A stretch of 64,000 nt of DNA from Candidatus Roizmanbacteria bacterium (GCA_016215445.1 JACRJL010000001.1:1-64000); one strand, 5' to 3'; positions 16,818 through 26,350 are shown, counted from the first letter of the stretch. Translations and numbers: made by a program. The notes: generated from the letters alone by a model not told the origin.

Positions 16818-17621
16818 ATGGGAAAAGTAAAAACTAGGTTATTAGGGATGGAAGAAGTCGAAGAGAAACAAAAAAAAGAGCAGAAAGAAAAATCAACTCA
16901 AAAAAAGGCTACAAAAACAGCCTCTGTGAAGACTACTGTAAACAAAGAAGAAGCTATAAAAAAAACACCTCCTGTCGAGTCTTTAGCCAAGTCAGTTAAA
17001 ACACCGAAACGGGCAAAAGCCGTTGTCGTTAAACCACGTGGTAAACGTTATGAAGTGGCAAAAAAAATGGTCGATAAGAATAAATCTTATCAGGTTAAGG
17101 AAGCGGTCTCTCTTCTTAAGAAAATAAAATCAGCTGGTTTTGATGAATCTGTTGAACTTCATTTGGTCGTTGACCAAATGGGTTTAAAAGGAGAATTGGA
17201 TCTACCTTATTCAACCGGTAAGATCGTCAAAGTGGCTGTAGTCGATGAAAAGGTTTTGACAGAGATTGAAAAAGGCAAGCTTGATTTTGATATTCTGGTT
17301 ACCCATCCTTCTTTTATGCCAAAATTGGCTAAATTTGCCAAGGTTTTGGGGCCAAAAGGATTGATGCCTAATCCAAAATCCGGAACAATTTCGCCCAACC
17401 CGGAAGAACTGGTAAAAAAATTCAGTAAAGGTCTTTTAAGATGGAAAACCGAAGCGAAATCTCCTCTCATTCATCAGATGATCGGTAAATTGTCAATCGA
17501 GGAAAAAAACTTGGTTGCCAATGCAGAAAAATTTATCGAAGCTGTGGGTAAAAAGCACATCCAAAAAGGTTATATAAAATCAACCATGAGTCCTTCTTTT
17601 AAGATTCTGATTCAAGAATAA
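16818..17621 (+). CDS. rplA: 50S ribosomal protein L1 (uL1) with long basic N-terminal extension
   Basis: The protein has 267 residues, about 35-40 more than typical. Residues 1-70 are Lys/Thr/Glu-rich and disordered (KKATKTASVKTT). The L1 core begins near RGKRYEVAKKMVDKNKSYQV and includes KVLGPKGLMPNPKSGTI. The rRNA-contacting segment usually seen as AGRxEYRxDK is altered to KGLLRWKTEAKSPLIH. Last gene of the operon; only 2 nt separate it from the convergent kinase gene. Confidence 0.95.
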   Translation: MGKVKTRLLGMEEVEEKQKKEQKEKSTQKKATKTASVKTTVNKEEAIKKTPPVESLAKSVKTPKRAKAVVVKPRGKRYEVAKKMVDKNKSYQVKEAVSLLKKIKSAGFDESVELHLVVDQMGLKGELDLPYSTGKIVKVAVVDEKVLTEIEKGKLDFDILVTHPSFMPKLAKFAKVLGPKGLMPNPKSGTISPNPEELVKKFSKGLLRWKTEAKSPLIHQMIGKLSIEEKNLVANAEKFIEAVGKKHIQKGYIKSTMSPSFKILIQE

Positions 17622-17623
17622 TC

Positions 17624-18298
17624 TTAAATCTTGAATCTTCTTTTAGCTAGGTCAAAGATGATGTCTGTAGCATCTTCTATGGTCAGGTTCGGTCCGGTGC
17701 GAATAACCATGTCATAATGATGGGATTTTTTTTGGTCGTGATTAAATAGTGTTTGTATAAATATTCGCCTTTCCTCGTCTGAATCCTCAATTCTCTCTAC
17801 TGCTTCAGTCCTTGAAATCCCTTCATGAGTCATCTCCCAGGTGATTCTTTGATTCATATCGGCGATGATTCTTATCTTCAAAGCATGAGGAAAAATAAAA
17901 TTAGCGCCTCGTCCTAAAATAATGGAATGTCCTCGTTGCCCGACCAAAGACAAGACTTTAATCAGGTGTTTATAATAACCTGACATGTTTAAAAATCTCC
18001 TGCCAAAAATTTCGGCGATCAATTCGTCTGCCAAAGGTAGTTTTTTTTCATCAATAGACTTTACTAGTTTTTTTTCCAGATGGGCTTCTTTAGCAATCTC
18101 GTCGATGATTTCCTGGTCAAAGACTTTCCAGCGCTCTCCAAGCCTCTTTGCTACCATATTGGCGATAGGTTTGCCTCCTGACCCCATTTCTCTGGAGATG
18201 GTAATAATAGGTAGAGGGCCTTTGGTTTTTTCTTCTTTGTTGCGGGAAAAGATTTTCTCAAACAGATTTTTTTCAATCAGTTGATAGATTCTTTTCAT
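17624..18298 (-). CDS. Cytidylate-kinase-like protein
   Basis: The protein has 224 residues from the ATG at 18298. ITISREMGSGGKPIANMVAK is the P-loop region, and QEIIDEIAKEAH, HSIILGRGANFIF and VIRTGPNLTIEDATDIIFDL follow. This fits the cytidylate kinase-like family (PF13189 type) rather than canonical Cmk. The substrate is not certain. A longer start at 18340 would run through the divergent promoter region and is less likely. It diverges from the HEPN gene and converges on rplA. Confidence 0.82.
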   Translation of the reverse strand: MKRIYQLIEKNLFEKIFSRNKEEKTKGPLPIITISREMGSGGKPIANMVAKRLGERWKVFDQEIIDEIAKEAHLEKKLVKSIDEKKLPLADELIAEIFGRRFLNMSGYYKHLIKVLSLVGQRGHSIILGRGANFIFPHALKIRIIADMNQRITWEMTHEGISRTEAVERIEDSDEERRIFIQTLFNHDQKKSHHYDMVIRTGPNLTIEDATDIIFDLAKRRFKI

Positions 18299-18345
18299 GA
18301 AAAAATTATAGCAAAATTTTGTTATTATTAATATATACATTATAT

Positions 18346-18843
18346 ATGGATAAACTTAATAGTTTGATCTTGAGGACAAGCGATTTTTGGCAATATCTTT
18401 CCCAAAACCAAAAAGATCTAATAAGAGAAGGTCAGTACTTGATGAATGATATTATAAAAAATCAAGCTTACCAGTTTAAGGACTATTCATTTTTGGTCTT
18501 TCCTTTTGCCAAAGCATACGAAGGATTTTTGAAGCAACTATTTAGAGATTCAAAATTAATCAGCCATTTGGATTATATCTCCGACCATTTACGCTTAGGA
18601 AAGCTGATGTCGCCGAATTTAGTTGCTCGTTTGGGGGATCGGTCATTATATAAAAAAATCAAAGACAAGGTTGGTCAAGGATTGGCAGAAAGAATTTGGA
18701 ATATTTGGAAAATCGGCCGAAATCAAATCTTTCACTACTTTCCTCACAACCTTAAAGCAGTCAGTTTTAGCGAAGCAGATAAGATTGTAGAAGAAATATT
18801 AAAGACAATGGAAGAAGCTTATCAAAAATTAAAAACTCTATAA
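18346..18843 (+). CDS. HEPN-domain protein resembling the RnlA toxin C-terminal domain
   Basis: The protein has 165 residues from the ATG at 18346 and is mostly helical. It contains GRNQIFHYFP with R125 and H130, the Rx4H motif of HEPN RNases; RnlA carries R-x4-H in its DBD/HEPN domain. The N-terminal part resembles the helical frame of the same family (FLVFPFAKAYEGFLKQLF). No antitoxin gene is next to it. It lies 2 nt before the P-type ATPase gene, so the two are co-transcribed. Whether it is an active RNase, a toxin or a repurposed HEPN protein is not shown. Confidence 0.6.
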   Translation: MDKLNSLILRTSDFWQYLSQNQKDLIREGQYLMNDIIKNQAYQFKDYSFLVFPFAKAYEGFLKQLFRDSKLISHLDYISDHLRLGKLMSPNLVARLGDRSLYKKIKDKVGQGLAERIWNIWKIGRNQIFHYFPHNLKAVSFSEADKIVEEILKTMEEAYQKLKTL

Positions 18844-18845
18844 AA

Positions 18846-21272
18846 ATGATAAACAAAGGATTGACAGGTGAACAAGCAGACCAATTTCTAAAACAATACG
18901 GGCTCAATGTTATATCAGAGCCTCCCAGAAAGTCATTTATCGTAAAATTCTTTGAACAGTTTAATAACTTTTTAACGATTCTTTTAATCGGAGCTTCTGT
19001 TTTCTCTTTTTTTCTAGGCGAGACAGTTGATGGTTCTTTAATAATCGCCATTGTTATTCTCAATGCTTTTTTTGGTCTTTATCAAGAGGCAAAAGCTGAA
19101 GAATCTTTAAAGGCTCTCAAAGAAATGACTGTCACCCGTGTTAGAGTAATAAGGGATGGACAACAGATTGAAATTGACAGCAAATTTTTGGTTCCCGGTG
19201 ATATTGTTTATCTTGAAGAAGGTATTAAGGTCTCGGCTGATGGAAAAATTATTGAATCGATTAATCTCGAGGTCAACGAGTCGGCGTTAACAGGTGAATC
19301 TTTGTCAGTATCAAAGAAAGAAAAAGATGAAATTTTCTCGGGAACGATTATCAGTCGAGGAAGAGGAATGATGAAGATAGTTTCAACCGGCGACCTGACA
19401 AAATTCGGCGCTATTGCAAAAAATTTATCTTCAATAAAAGAAGGTTTAACTCCTCTCCAAAAAAAATTGGCCGGACTGACAAGGTTCATTGGTATAGGAG
19501 GAATTGTCCTTTCCCTTTTGGTTTTCTTAATTTCTTTATTGGAGGGGTCTGGTTATTTTCCGGCTTTTTTGTTGGCGATTTCTCTGGCTGTAGCGGTTGT
19601 TCCCGAAGGATTACCGGCTGTCATGACAATCACTTTGGCGATTGGAATGAATACTATGGCTAAAAAAAAGGCGATCGTGAGAAAATTATCAGCTATAGAA
19701 GCTTTGGGAAGCATTACTTTGATCGCAACGGATAAAACCGGGACATTGACGACTAATAAAATGATGGTTAAGGAAGTTTATACAGATACTCAAGAACAAA
19801 AAAAACAGTTGATACTAAATGGAATTTTATGCTCGACCGCCTCTCTTGTCTATATCCATGACCACGGCCGTTGGGATGTCTTGGGTGATCCGACAGAAGG
19901 AGCATTATTGTATTTAGCCCAAAAAGAAGGGATTAATATTGATGAAGAAAGAAAAAAATGGCAACTAATTGAAGAAAAACCGTTTGACAGCGTGAGCAAA
20001 ATGATGTCGGTTGTTGTTGAAAACGTAGGGGTTTTGCGCGCAAAACCCGTACAATATAAATTTTCCAAAGGCGCACCAGAGTCGATTATTAATGTTTGTA
20101 AATTATCAGCTATTAAGAAGCAAGAGATCGAAAACCAGGTTGCTAAATGGGCGAAAAAAGGGTTAAGAGTATTGGCTTTTTCGAGCGGAAATTTATTTTT
20201 GGGAATGGTGGCGATTCACGACGCGCCTCGTCCCGAAGTCAACGAAGCCTTAAGAAAAACAACCAGTGCGGGAATTAAAGTCGTCATGGTCACTGGAGAC
20301 AATGAAAAAACCGCCGAGGCGATCGGAGTTTCCACTGGATTAGTCAAAGAAGGTGACGAGATCTTAACCGGTTTACAGTTGGAAGAGTATAGTGATAAAG
20401 AACTTTTAAAACTTCTACCAAGGGTAAAGATTTTTGCTAGAACTAATCCATTTCAAAAACATAGAATCATCAAGCTTTATCAAGAGTTAGGAGAAATCGT
20501 CGCCGTAACTGGTGACGGAGTTAATGATGCTATAGCTTTGAAACAGGCTGACGTCGGTGTCGCCATGGGGTTAGTTGGTACAGATGTCGCCCGTGAGACA
20601 GCCGACATGGTTATAACAGACGACAATTTCGCTTCGATTGTGACGGCGATTGAAGAGGGCAGGGGAATAATAAACAATATAAAAAATGCCATTAAATATT
20701 TACTATCTTGTAATGTTTCCGAAGCAATTGCTTTGATCGTTGGTCTTCTTTTAGGGTTGCCGACTCTTTTTTACCCGATTCAACTTTTATATATAAATTT
20801 AGTGACAGATGGTCTACCTGCTCTTATGCTTTCTTTCTCACCGCGCGATCCGAATCTAATGAGGATTTCTCCGCAAAAGGAGATGGAACTTTTAAAAAGG
20901 CGGGATCAGGCTTATATTGGAGCTGTTGGAGCTATAGGAGCGGTTCTAGTAATAATTGCCTATTTTTTCTTCAAAGAGCTTGGTACAACAGCGGCGTTTT
21001 CTGTTTTAACTATTATCCAATCCTTTATTTTTATTGATCTTTGGTTGAGTCATCGTCATATACATCAGAATCTCAATCATTTGATTTCACCTCTTTTTGT
21101 CGTCGCTTTCACTATTCCTCTTATTTTACAGTTGGTGATTTTAAGCCATCCTTTTTCAGCCTCTATTTTTAAAGTCAGCCAAGTTTCGCCATTTATCTAT
21201 CTTCAGTTTTTAGCTGTGTCGTTTTTCGTACTTCTAGGGTTGAGAGTGGTTAAAATGCTCGTACGGCCTTAA
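18846..21272 (+). CDS. Cation-transporting P-type ATPase (calcium-type)
   Basis: The protein has 808 residues, somewhat shorter than typical SERCA-like bacterial pumps. Motifs in order: cation_ATPase_N region (about 1-60), TGES (about 147), PEGLPA in helix M4, the phosphorylation motif DKTGTLT (about 295), KGAPE, TGDNEKTA (about 482) and GDGVNDA (about 556), then C-terminal helices. PEGLPA and the overall order fit type II Ca2+ or Na+/K+-like pumps; ion specificity is inferred. A palindrome encodes residues about 393-402 in the nucleotide-binding domain. The 3' end overlaps the convergent transketolase gene by 23 nt. Confidence 0.93.
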   Translation: MINKGLTGEQADQFLKQYGLNVISEPPRKSFIVKFFEQFNNFLTILLIGASVFSFFLGETVDGSLIIAIVILNAFFGLYQEAKAEESLKALKEMTVTRVRVIRDGQQIEIDSKFLVPGDIVYLEEGIKVSADGKIIESINLEVNESALTGESLSVSKKEKDEIFSGTIISRGRGMMKIVSTGDLTKFGAIAKNLSSIKEGLTPLQKKLAGLTRFIGIGGIVLSLLVFLISLLEGSGYFPAFLLAISLAVAVVPEGLPAVMTITLAIGMNTMAKKKAIVRKLSAIEALGSITLIATDKTGTLTTNKMMVKEVYTDTQEQKKQLILNGILCSTASLVYIHDHGRWDVLGDPTEGALLYLAQKEGINIDEERKKWQLIEEKPFDSVSKMMSVVVENVGVLRAKPVQYKFSKGAPESIINVCKLSAIKKQEIENQVAKWAKKGLRVLAFSSGNLFLGMVAIHDAPRPEVNEALRKTTSAGIKVVMVTGDNEKTAEAIGVSTGLVKEGDEILTGLQLEEYSDKELLKLLPRVKIFARTNPFQKHRIIKLYQELGEIVAVTGDGVNDAIALKQADVGVAMGLVGTDVARETADMVITDDNFASIVTAIEEGRGIINNIKNAIKYLLSCNVSEAIALIVGLLLGLPTLFYPIQLLYINLVTDGLPALMLSFSPRDPNLMRISPQKEMELLKRRDQAYIGAVGAIGAVLVIIAYFFFKELGTTAAFSVLTIIQSFIFIDLWLSHRHIHQNLNHLISPLFVVAFTIPLILQLVILSHPFSASIFKVSQVSPFIYLQFLAVSFFVLLGLRVVKMLVRP
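20025..20052. repeat. 28-bp near-perfect palindrome inside the P-type ATPase gene
   Basis: The sequence runs from GTAGGGGTTTTG to CAAAACCCGTAC around the centre GCGC; 26 of 28 bases are in palindromic pairs. It adds about nine residues (VGVLRAKPV) in frame just before the KGAPE segment, at a place where related ATPases usually have a short loop. Confidence 0.8.
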
Positions 21273-23163
21273 TGATGGCTTCGGAATCAATTTCTTCATA
21301 ATGGAGTAGTTCTTCAGGCGATCCTGACATAGGAGTTTTTTTAACAGCGAGATGTACAAAATTTGAAATTTGAAGTTTGAAGTTTGAAATTAAACTTGAT
21401 ATTACTTCGCCAATTCCTCCATATGGATAGTGGTCCTCAACAACGACAACATTATTAGTTTGTTTTATAAGTTCTACCAGGGTTTTTTCATCTATGGGTT
21501 TGATTGAATAAAGATCAACAATAGTTGTTTCAATATTCTCTTTTTCCAGCTCTTTTTGGGCTTTTAATGCTTCGTGCAAAGTAATTCCGGCGGCGATAAT
21601 TAAAGTTTCTGATTTCTGATTTTTTAATTTTGATTTATGAATTTTACAGCCACCTATTTCAAATTCTTCTTTTTCGTCATAGATAATCGGTGTTTTCAAG
21701 CGGGCCGTGCGAAGATATGAAAGGCCTTGGTGATTTGATATCAAACGGGTTAGTTTTCTGCCAGAAACACCATCTGCAGGATAAAGGACAATACTATTTA
21801 AGATAGATCTCATCATAGTAATATCTTCGAGACCCATCTGCGAAGGTCCGTCTTGGCCGATAGAAACTCCGGCGTGGGAGCCGACTACTTTAAGATCGGC
21901 TCGGGAATACTGAGCCATTCTTAGTTGGTCAAAGCTTCTCGTTAAAAAAGCGGCGAAGGTCGAAATAAAAGGAAGAAAGCCTATTTTCTGCAGACCTACG
22001 GCTACCGAGGTCAAGTTTTGTTCGGCAATGAACATTTGGAAAAATCTTTCGGGAAATTTCTTGGCGAATTTATTTTGATAGGTGGAATTCCCGATTTCTC
22101 CGTCCAAAACGACAATGTTCGGGTTTTCTTCTCCAAGCTCAACCAAGGCATCTCCATAAGCTTCACGGGTAGCTATTTCAAGCGGCGGGGCCTGTCTCGG
22201 GTTTCCTCCCGTCGGTGCTCGCTTCGAAAATACCCCTCGACTGCGCGCCGCCGGGAGCCCTCCACCCTCAATACCCGCCTCTAAATCCGGCAAGCTGATT
22301 TTGCCTTTTAAACTTAAATCGAGCTCTCCCAATTCTTTTAAAGCCTTTTCTAATTCTTCCTGGTTGAGGGGTTTTCCGTGCCAGTTGTCCCTGTTTTCTA
22401 TAAATGAAACGCCTTTGCCTTTTATAGTTTTGGCGATGATCATTTGAGGTTGTTTTTCGGTTTGACCGGAAGCTCTATTTAAAGCGGAAAATACCTGTTT
22501 TATATCGTTTCCGTCTTCAACAACAATCGGTTCCCAGCCGAAAGCCTCTGCTTTTTTGGCATAATATTGCAGATCCCAGCCAGCCATAGTCTGGCCGTTT
22601 TGGCCAAGGCGGTTGACGTCGATAATTCCTATTAAATTATTGAGTTTGTAAAAAGAAGCGATTTCCATTGCTTCCCAGATTTGGCCTTCAGCCATCTCGC
22701 TGTCACCCAGTAAAACCCAGACTTTTGGACTTCTTTTGATTTTTAACTCTTCATTCTTCATTCTTAATCTAATCCCCAATGCCATTCCTACTCCGATTGA
22801 GAGCCCTTGCCCCAAGCTGCCGGTTGCGACATCGACATAAGGAAAACGGGGAGTGGGGTGGCCTTCCAGAACGCTTGCGAATTTTCTCAAAGTCATTAGT
22901 TTCTTACTGTCGATGCCCCTGGCCCTGTGATACAATGAATACAAAAGTGGACTGGCATGACCTTTTGAGAAAATCAGATGGTCGTTGCCGAGATTTTTTG
23001 GATTGTTAATATCGAAATGATAAAATCCAGCGAAAAAAAGAGTTGTCAACAGTTCAACGGCAGAGAGGCTTGATGTCGGGTGGCCGCTTTCGGCCTCGGT
23101 TGTTGAAGTAAGAATGTCATAGCGGATTGCCTGGCAGAGTTTTCCCAGATTTTTTTCGTCCAT
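21250..23163 (-). CDS. tkt: Transketolase
   Basis: The protein has 637 residues, full length, joining the TPP-binding half (ESGHPTSSLSAVELL, FSKGHASPLLYS, GDSEMAEGQIWEAMEIASFY) and the pyrimidine/C-terminal halves (IAEQNLTSVAVGLQKIGFLP, VVVVEDHYPYGGIGE). It moves two-carbon units in the non-oxidative pentose phosphate pathway. Residues about 296-324 are an insert encoded by a palindromic element (GGLPAARSRGVFSKRAPTGG). A short repeat near the C-terminus encodes ISNFKLQISNF. It diverges from the GGDEF gene by 29 nt and overlaps the ATPase gene at the 3' end. Confidence 0.95.
   Translation of the reverse strand: MDEKNLGKLCQAIRYDILTSTTEAESGHPTSSLSAVELLTTLFFAGFYHFDINNPKNLGNDHLIFSKGHASPLLYSLYHRARGIDSKKLMTLRKFASVLEGHPTPRFPYVDVATGSLGQGLSIGVGMALGIRLRMKNEELKIKRSPKVWVLLGDSEMAEGQIWEAMEIASFYKLNNLIGIIDVNRLGQNGQTMAGWDLQYYAKKAEAFGWEPIVVEDGNDIKQVFSALNRASGQTEKQPQMIIAKTIKGKGVSFIENRDNWHGKPLNQEELEKALKELGELDLSLKGKISLPDLEAGIEGGGLPAARSRGVFSKRAPTGGNPRQAPPLEIATREAYGDALVELGEENPNIVVLDGEIGNSTYQNKFAKKFPERFFQMFIAEQNLTSVAVGLQKIGFLPFISTFAAFLTRSFDQLRMAQYSRADLKVVGSHAGVSIGQDGPSQMGLEDITMMRSILNSIVLYPADGVSGRKLTRLISNHQGLSYLRTARLKTPIIYDEKEEFEIGGCKIHKSKLKNQKSETLIIAAGITLHEALKAQKELEKENIETTIVDLYSIKPIDEKTLVELIKQTNNVVVVEDHYPYGGIGEVISSLISNFKLQISNFVHLAVKKTPMSGSPEELLHYEEIDSEAIIKAVRAF
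22190..22275. repeat. GC-rich palindromic element inside transketolase
   Basis: About 85 bp, clearly richer in GC than the surrounding gene, with GGGAGGGCTCCCGGCGGC and GAAGCGAGCACCGACGGGAGG on the minus strand. It adds about 29 residues in frame at the linker between the two transketolase halves. The part CGAAGCGAGCAC is shared with the nadE element; the acs copy has one mismatch. Confidence 0.72.
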
Positions 23164-23192
23164 ATCTATAGATTAACAAAAATCAAAAATAT

Positions 23193-24854
23193 ATGCTTAA
23201 TCAACCACAGGAAAATTTAAAAAAAATAGGAGAACCAGCAAATTTTCCGATAATACTAGCAAATATTCACCGATTGGTCAGCTATGACCCGGGTTTGGCA
23301 CGAGAGACTAAATATAGGAAACGGGCTTTAACCAAATCTCTTGCTGAGGGGCCGGTTCTTATATTAAACCGTTCAGCGTTTATCGCCGAACGACTTGAAG
23401 ATTTTAATAAAGATAAAACTGCCAAAGGAGTATTTTTTATGTTTGATTTAGCTGATATGCACTTCGCCGATAAGGCCGGTGCAGGTGACTTGGTCTTAAA
23501 TAGATTTGCCCGTGATCTGCGATCAGTCATAGAAGAATTTAGGAGCAGAAAAAGCTCAGATCTAGGTGATGCTAAAGTAAGTTTGTGCCGTTATGGTGGA
23601 GACGAGTTCTGTATTTCTTTAACTGGACAGTTTGATCATAAATTAGTTTCAGAACTAAAAGAAGCAGTTGAAACCAGATATAAGCAGAATGATCTTCATG
23701 GGTTTTTCAAAAAAGGATTGAAGCCTGACGATCCGACAGTCGAGCGGCCAATTAAACTCAAAGAAAGAGCCGATGGGGAAGCAGTTGAAATTATTGAGAG
23801 GCCGCATGATGTCAAAGGGAAAGAAATCTTCGATTCGTTTATGAAAAGAGGTCAAATATTACCTCTATCACAGATAAATAAAGCTTTAAGAAATCCCGAT
23901 TTTGTCAAATTTATAGAAAAACCCGTTGAATTTTTCTGGGGAACTGAATTCATTTCAGCGATCGAAAAACTTAGTTATTTGGCTAAACGGTTTCCTGAAC
24001 TTCAACCGGAAATTGAAAAACTTAAAAATAATCAAATAACTGATTTTCAAAGATTAGAAGCAGTAGATTTTCTCCAAGCAAGGTTATTTGACAAGCTTTT
24101 TGGCGATATTGTTTTTTCCAATCCGGAATTCGTCAAAAGAATTAAAAATTACAGTGACATCTTTTGTTTTGACATTAAGCTAATCAGGGAGATGAACGAG
24201 ATTGTCAGTTTTCCCGAGGCTGATATGGTGATAAACAAGCTTTATGAGGAAATTAATTCTAGATTAGGTCGTGATCTGGCGGGTAGCGTAGATATTGGTA
24301 GAAGAGGTGGAACGTTTTTTATTGGGATAAAAAAGGATATATTGACTCAAGTTATAAAAGCTGAAAGAATCAGACAAGCTTTAAGCGGAATAACGGGAAT
24401 GTCTTTGAATCTCAGAGGACAGATAGTTAATCTGGAAATAGGCATAGATTCTATTCGTGGCGATAAAGAATTCTCAGACGATGATTTTAGAAGATTAAAT
24501 GACAATGCTGAAATTGATTTCTTTAATAAGACAGCTAGATATTTAGGTAATACTGATGAAACGGGAATAACTAACGCTCAGAGGATTTTTATGTTTAAGG
24601 ATTTTAAAAAAGATAGTGGACAGATTAACTTTGTCGATTCTCTATTGCAAGAATTTTTTATTTCCAAGCGGTCGCTCTTGAGAACAAACAAAATGCTTCA
24701 GGTGATCCAATCGGATGAGGATTTTTACGGCAAAGAATATAACCAATTAAGACAAATTATGAATATTATTTACAAATATGCAGACGAAAGAATTGATAGC
24801 GGTAAAATCGATCAAGATGAACTTCTTCAGTTACTCCAATCTGTATTTCAATAA
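23193..24854 (+). CDS. Tandem GGDEF protein (one intact-looking, one degenerate domain)
   Basis: The protein has 553 residues and no membrane helix, so it is cytoplasmic. The first GGDEF-like domain (about 65-170) has FFMFDLADMHFADKAGAGD in the metal/nucleotide region and an exact RYGGDEF signature (R133). The second (about 325-445) has the corresponding RRGGTFFIG, so it lacks the acidic residues. A helical insert joins them. It may be a diguanylate-cyclase-like enzyme with an inactive partner domain, or a signalling protein that only binds nucleotide. The first-domain metal loop is about two residues shorter than usual, so activity is uncertain. Divergent from tkt. Confidence 0.72.
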   Translation: MLNQPQENLKKIGEPANFPIILANIHRLVSYDPGLARETKYRKRALTKSLAEGPVLILNRSAFIAERLEDFNKDKTAKGVFFMFDLADMHFADKAGAGDLVLNRFARDLRSVIEEFRSRKSSDLGDAKVSLCRYGGDEFCISLTGQFDHKLVSELKEAVETRYKQNDLHGFFKKGLKPDDPTVERPIKLKERADGEAVEIIERPHDVKGKEIFDSFMKRGQILPLSQINKALRNPDFVKFIEKPVEFFWGTEFISAIEKLSYLAKRFPELQPEIEKLKNNQITDFQRLEAVDFLQARLFDKLFGDIVFSNPEFVKRIKNYSDIFCFDIKLIREMNEIVSFPEADMVINKLYEEINSRLGRDLAGSVDIGRRGGTFFIGIKKDILTQVIKAERIRQALSGITGMSLNLRGQIVNLEIGIDSIRGDKEFSDDDFRRLNDNAEIDFFNKTARYLGNTDETGITNAQRIFMFKDFKKDSGQINFVDSLLQEFFISKRSLLRTNKMLQVIQSDEDFYGKEYNQLRQIMNIIYKYADERIDSGKIDQDELLQLLQSVFQ

Positions 24855-24862
24855 TTACCATG

Positions 24863-26332
24863 TCAATCTTTTTTATTAGACGCTTTTAAGTAGTCAAGAG
24901 TGACGTTTTCTCCTGTGAAATGATGGAAAAAAACCTTAGGTAGAATACTATCTTGGACAGGTTCATCAGCAATAATTTCTTGAACAGATTTATATATTAC
25001 TTGAGCAATAATAAGTGCTAGTTCTTCCGGCATGGATACAGAGGGTTGTTTGAGATCTATAATATCTTCTCTTGTTGGTTTTTGTTCAATGTTTGGTGAT
25101 TCCATAGCCTTTAAGAGAAAGTTATAAATAATATAAACAGTTGCCTTATCGCTTTCACTTATCTTTTCTAAATCAATGTCTTCGATTTTACCCAAGGCTC
25201 TAATTCTATCTAAAAAATGAAGAAATTCTCGGGATGAATATTGCATTAATTCCCAAATAAAAGGATATATTTTTTCAATCCTGAAACCAAAAGCGTTTTC
25301 CGCCAACTGTAATAAAAATTCATTTTCGTCTGTATCTAGAGTTTGTACGCCCCTTGTTTCGAGTAGTTTTAAGAGAATTTCTTTTTGGTGGTTGGTCAAT
25401 TTTGTTCCGGTTGTATTCCCAGGATTTGATTCATCAGAAAAGTAATCAATAAAGCCCTTGCATACATCCATAATTATTGGATAACTATTCTCGGTTTGTT
25501 TAGCTGAAATTAATTTCATTGCTTCTTCGATAAGAGGGGTAAAGCTTTCAACAAACGTCATTAAACTATCTACCAAATCTCTGGAAAGTGTTACTTCAGA
25601 TCTAAATCTGGTCATTAAAGCAGAAAATCCTTGAGTGATTAGATGTTGTTTATTTTTTGTAATTCTTTGGTTGTCCCAGTTTTGTTGAAATTTATCACTC
25701 CATTCTTGACCTAAATGGTTCATAGCTTCTTTAACACCAAATTCAAAGTTCCGTCGATCTTCATGGTTAGTGAAAGTGTCTCTGTTAATAATTGGTGTAG
25801 CTAAAAATACCTGGCATTCTCTTATAAATTCAGAGATAATCATCCTCGTACGAGAATCGGCTGAATTTGTAAAATGAATAGGTTTAGTTAAATAAAGTTT
25901 GTCTTCAGGGGCATCTTCGACTACAATTGGTTTTGTTGTTAGTCTTTTTTTGACAATAGGAGCAGCTTGTAATAAGGACTTCAGTAATTTAGATCGTTTA
26001 TTTTTGGTTTTTTGTTGTACTTCAGATTCTCTATTATTTTTAGCTTCAGCCGCAAATTTTTCTTTTCTTTTTTTTTCTGAGTGTAAATATCTATACCAAA
26101 ATTTACCTACGTCTACGACGACTGTCGGCGGATTTTGGAAAATAGATTCAACAACTTGTTCTGGCGTACCTAGAACTTTAACTAATGTAGCTAACGCATC
26201 TATTTTAGGCGTTATTTTTTTAGGTAAGGGATTTTTGTACGGACGAAGCGGATTAGTTGCTGTGTAAAGAGTAATATAATCATTAACTGCTTGTTGAAGC
26301 CTGACTACCTCTGGTCCTTTTATTTCTGTCAT
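24863..26332 (-). CDS. Large helical protein of unknown function
   Basis: The protein has 489 residues. I do not recognise a family. It has no signal peptide or membrane helix. A strongly basic, Lys-rich stretch (about 88-135, SEKKRKEKFAAEAKNN and KNKRSKLLKSLLQ) precedes a mostly helical C-terminal half with regularly spaced hydrophobic residues. The basic region might contact nucleic acid, but no motif shows it. It lies between the GGDEF gene (convergent, 8 nt apart) and acs (18 nt downstream of acs on the same strand), so it may be co-transcribed with acs. Confidence 0.72.
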   Translation of the reverse strand: MTEIKGPEVVRLQQAVNDYITLYTATNPLRPYKNPLPKKITPKIDALATLVKVLGTPEQVVESIFQNPPTVVVDVGKFWYRYLHSEKKRKEKFAAEAKNNRESEVQQKTKNKRSKLLKSLLQAAPIVKKRLTTKPIVVEDAPEDKLYLTKPIHFTNSADSRTRMIISEFIRECQVFLATPIINRDTFTNHEDRRNFEFGVKEAMNHLGQEWSDKFQQNWDNQRITKNKQHLITQGFSALMTRFRSEVTLSRDLVDSLMTFVESFTPLIEEAMKLISAKQTENSYPIIMDVCKGFIDYFSDESNPGNTTGTKLTNHQKEILLKLLETRGVQTLDTDENEFLLQLAENAFGFRIEKIYPFIWELMQYSSREFLHFLDRIRALGKIEDIDLEKISESDKATVYIIYNFLLKAMESPNIEQKPTREDIIDLKQPSVSMPEELALIIAQVIYKSVQEIIADEPVQDSILPKVFFHHFTGENVTLDYLKASNKKD

Positions 26333-26350
26333 TTGACCAATTATACCGTT

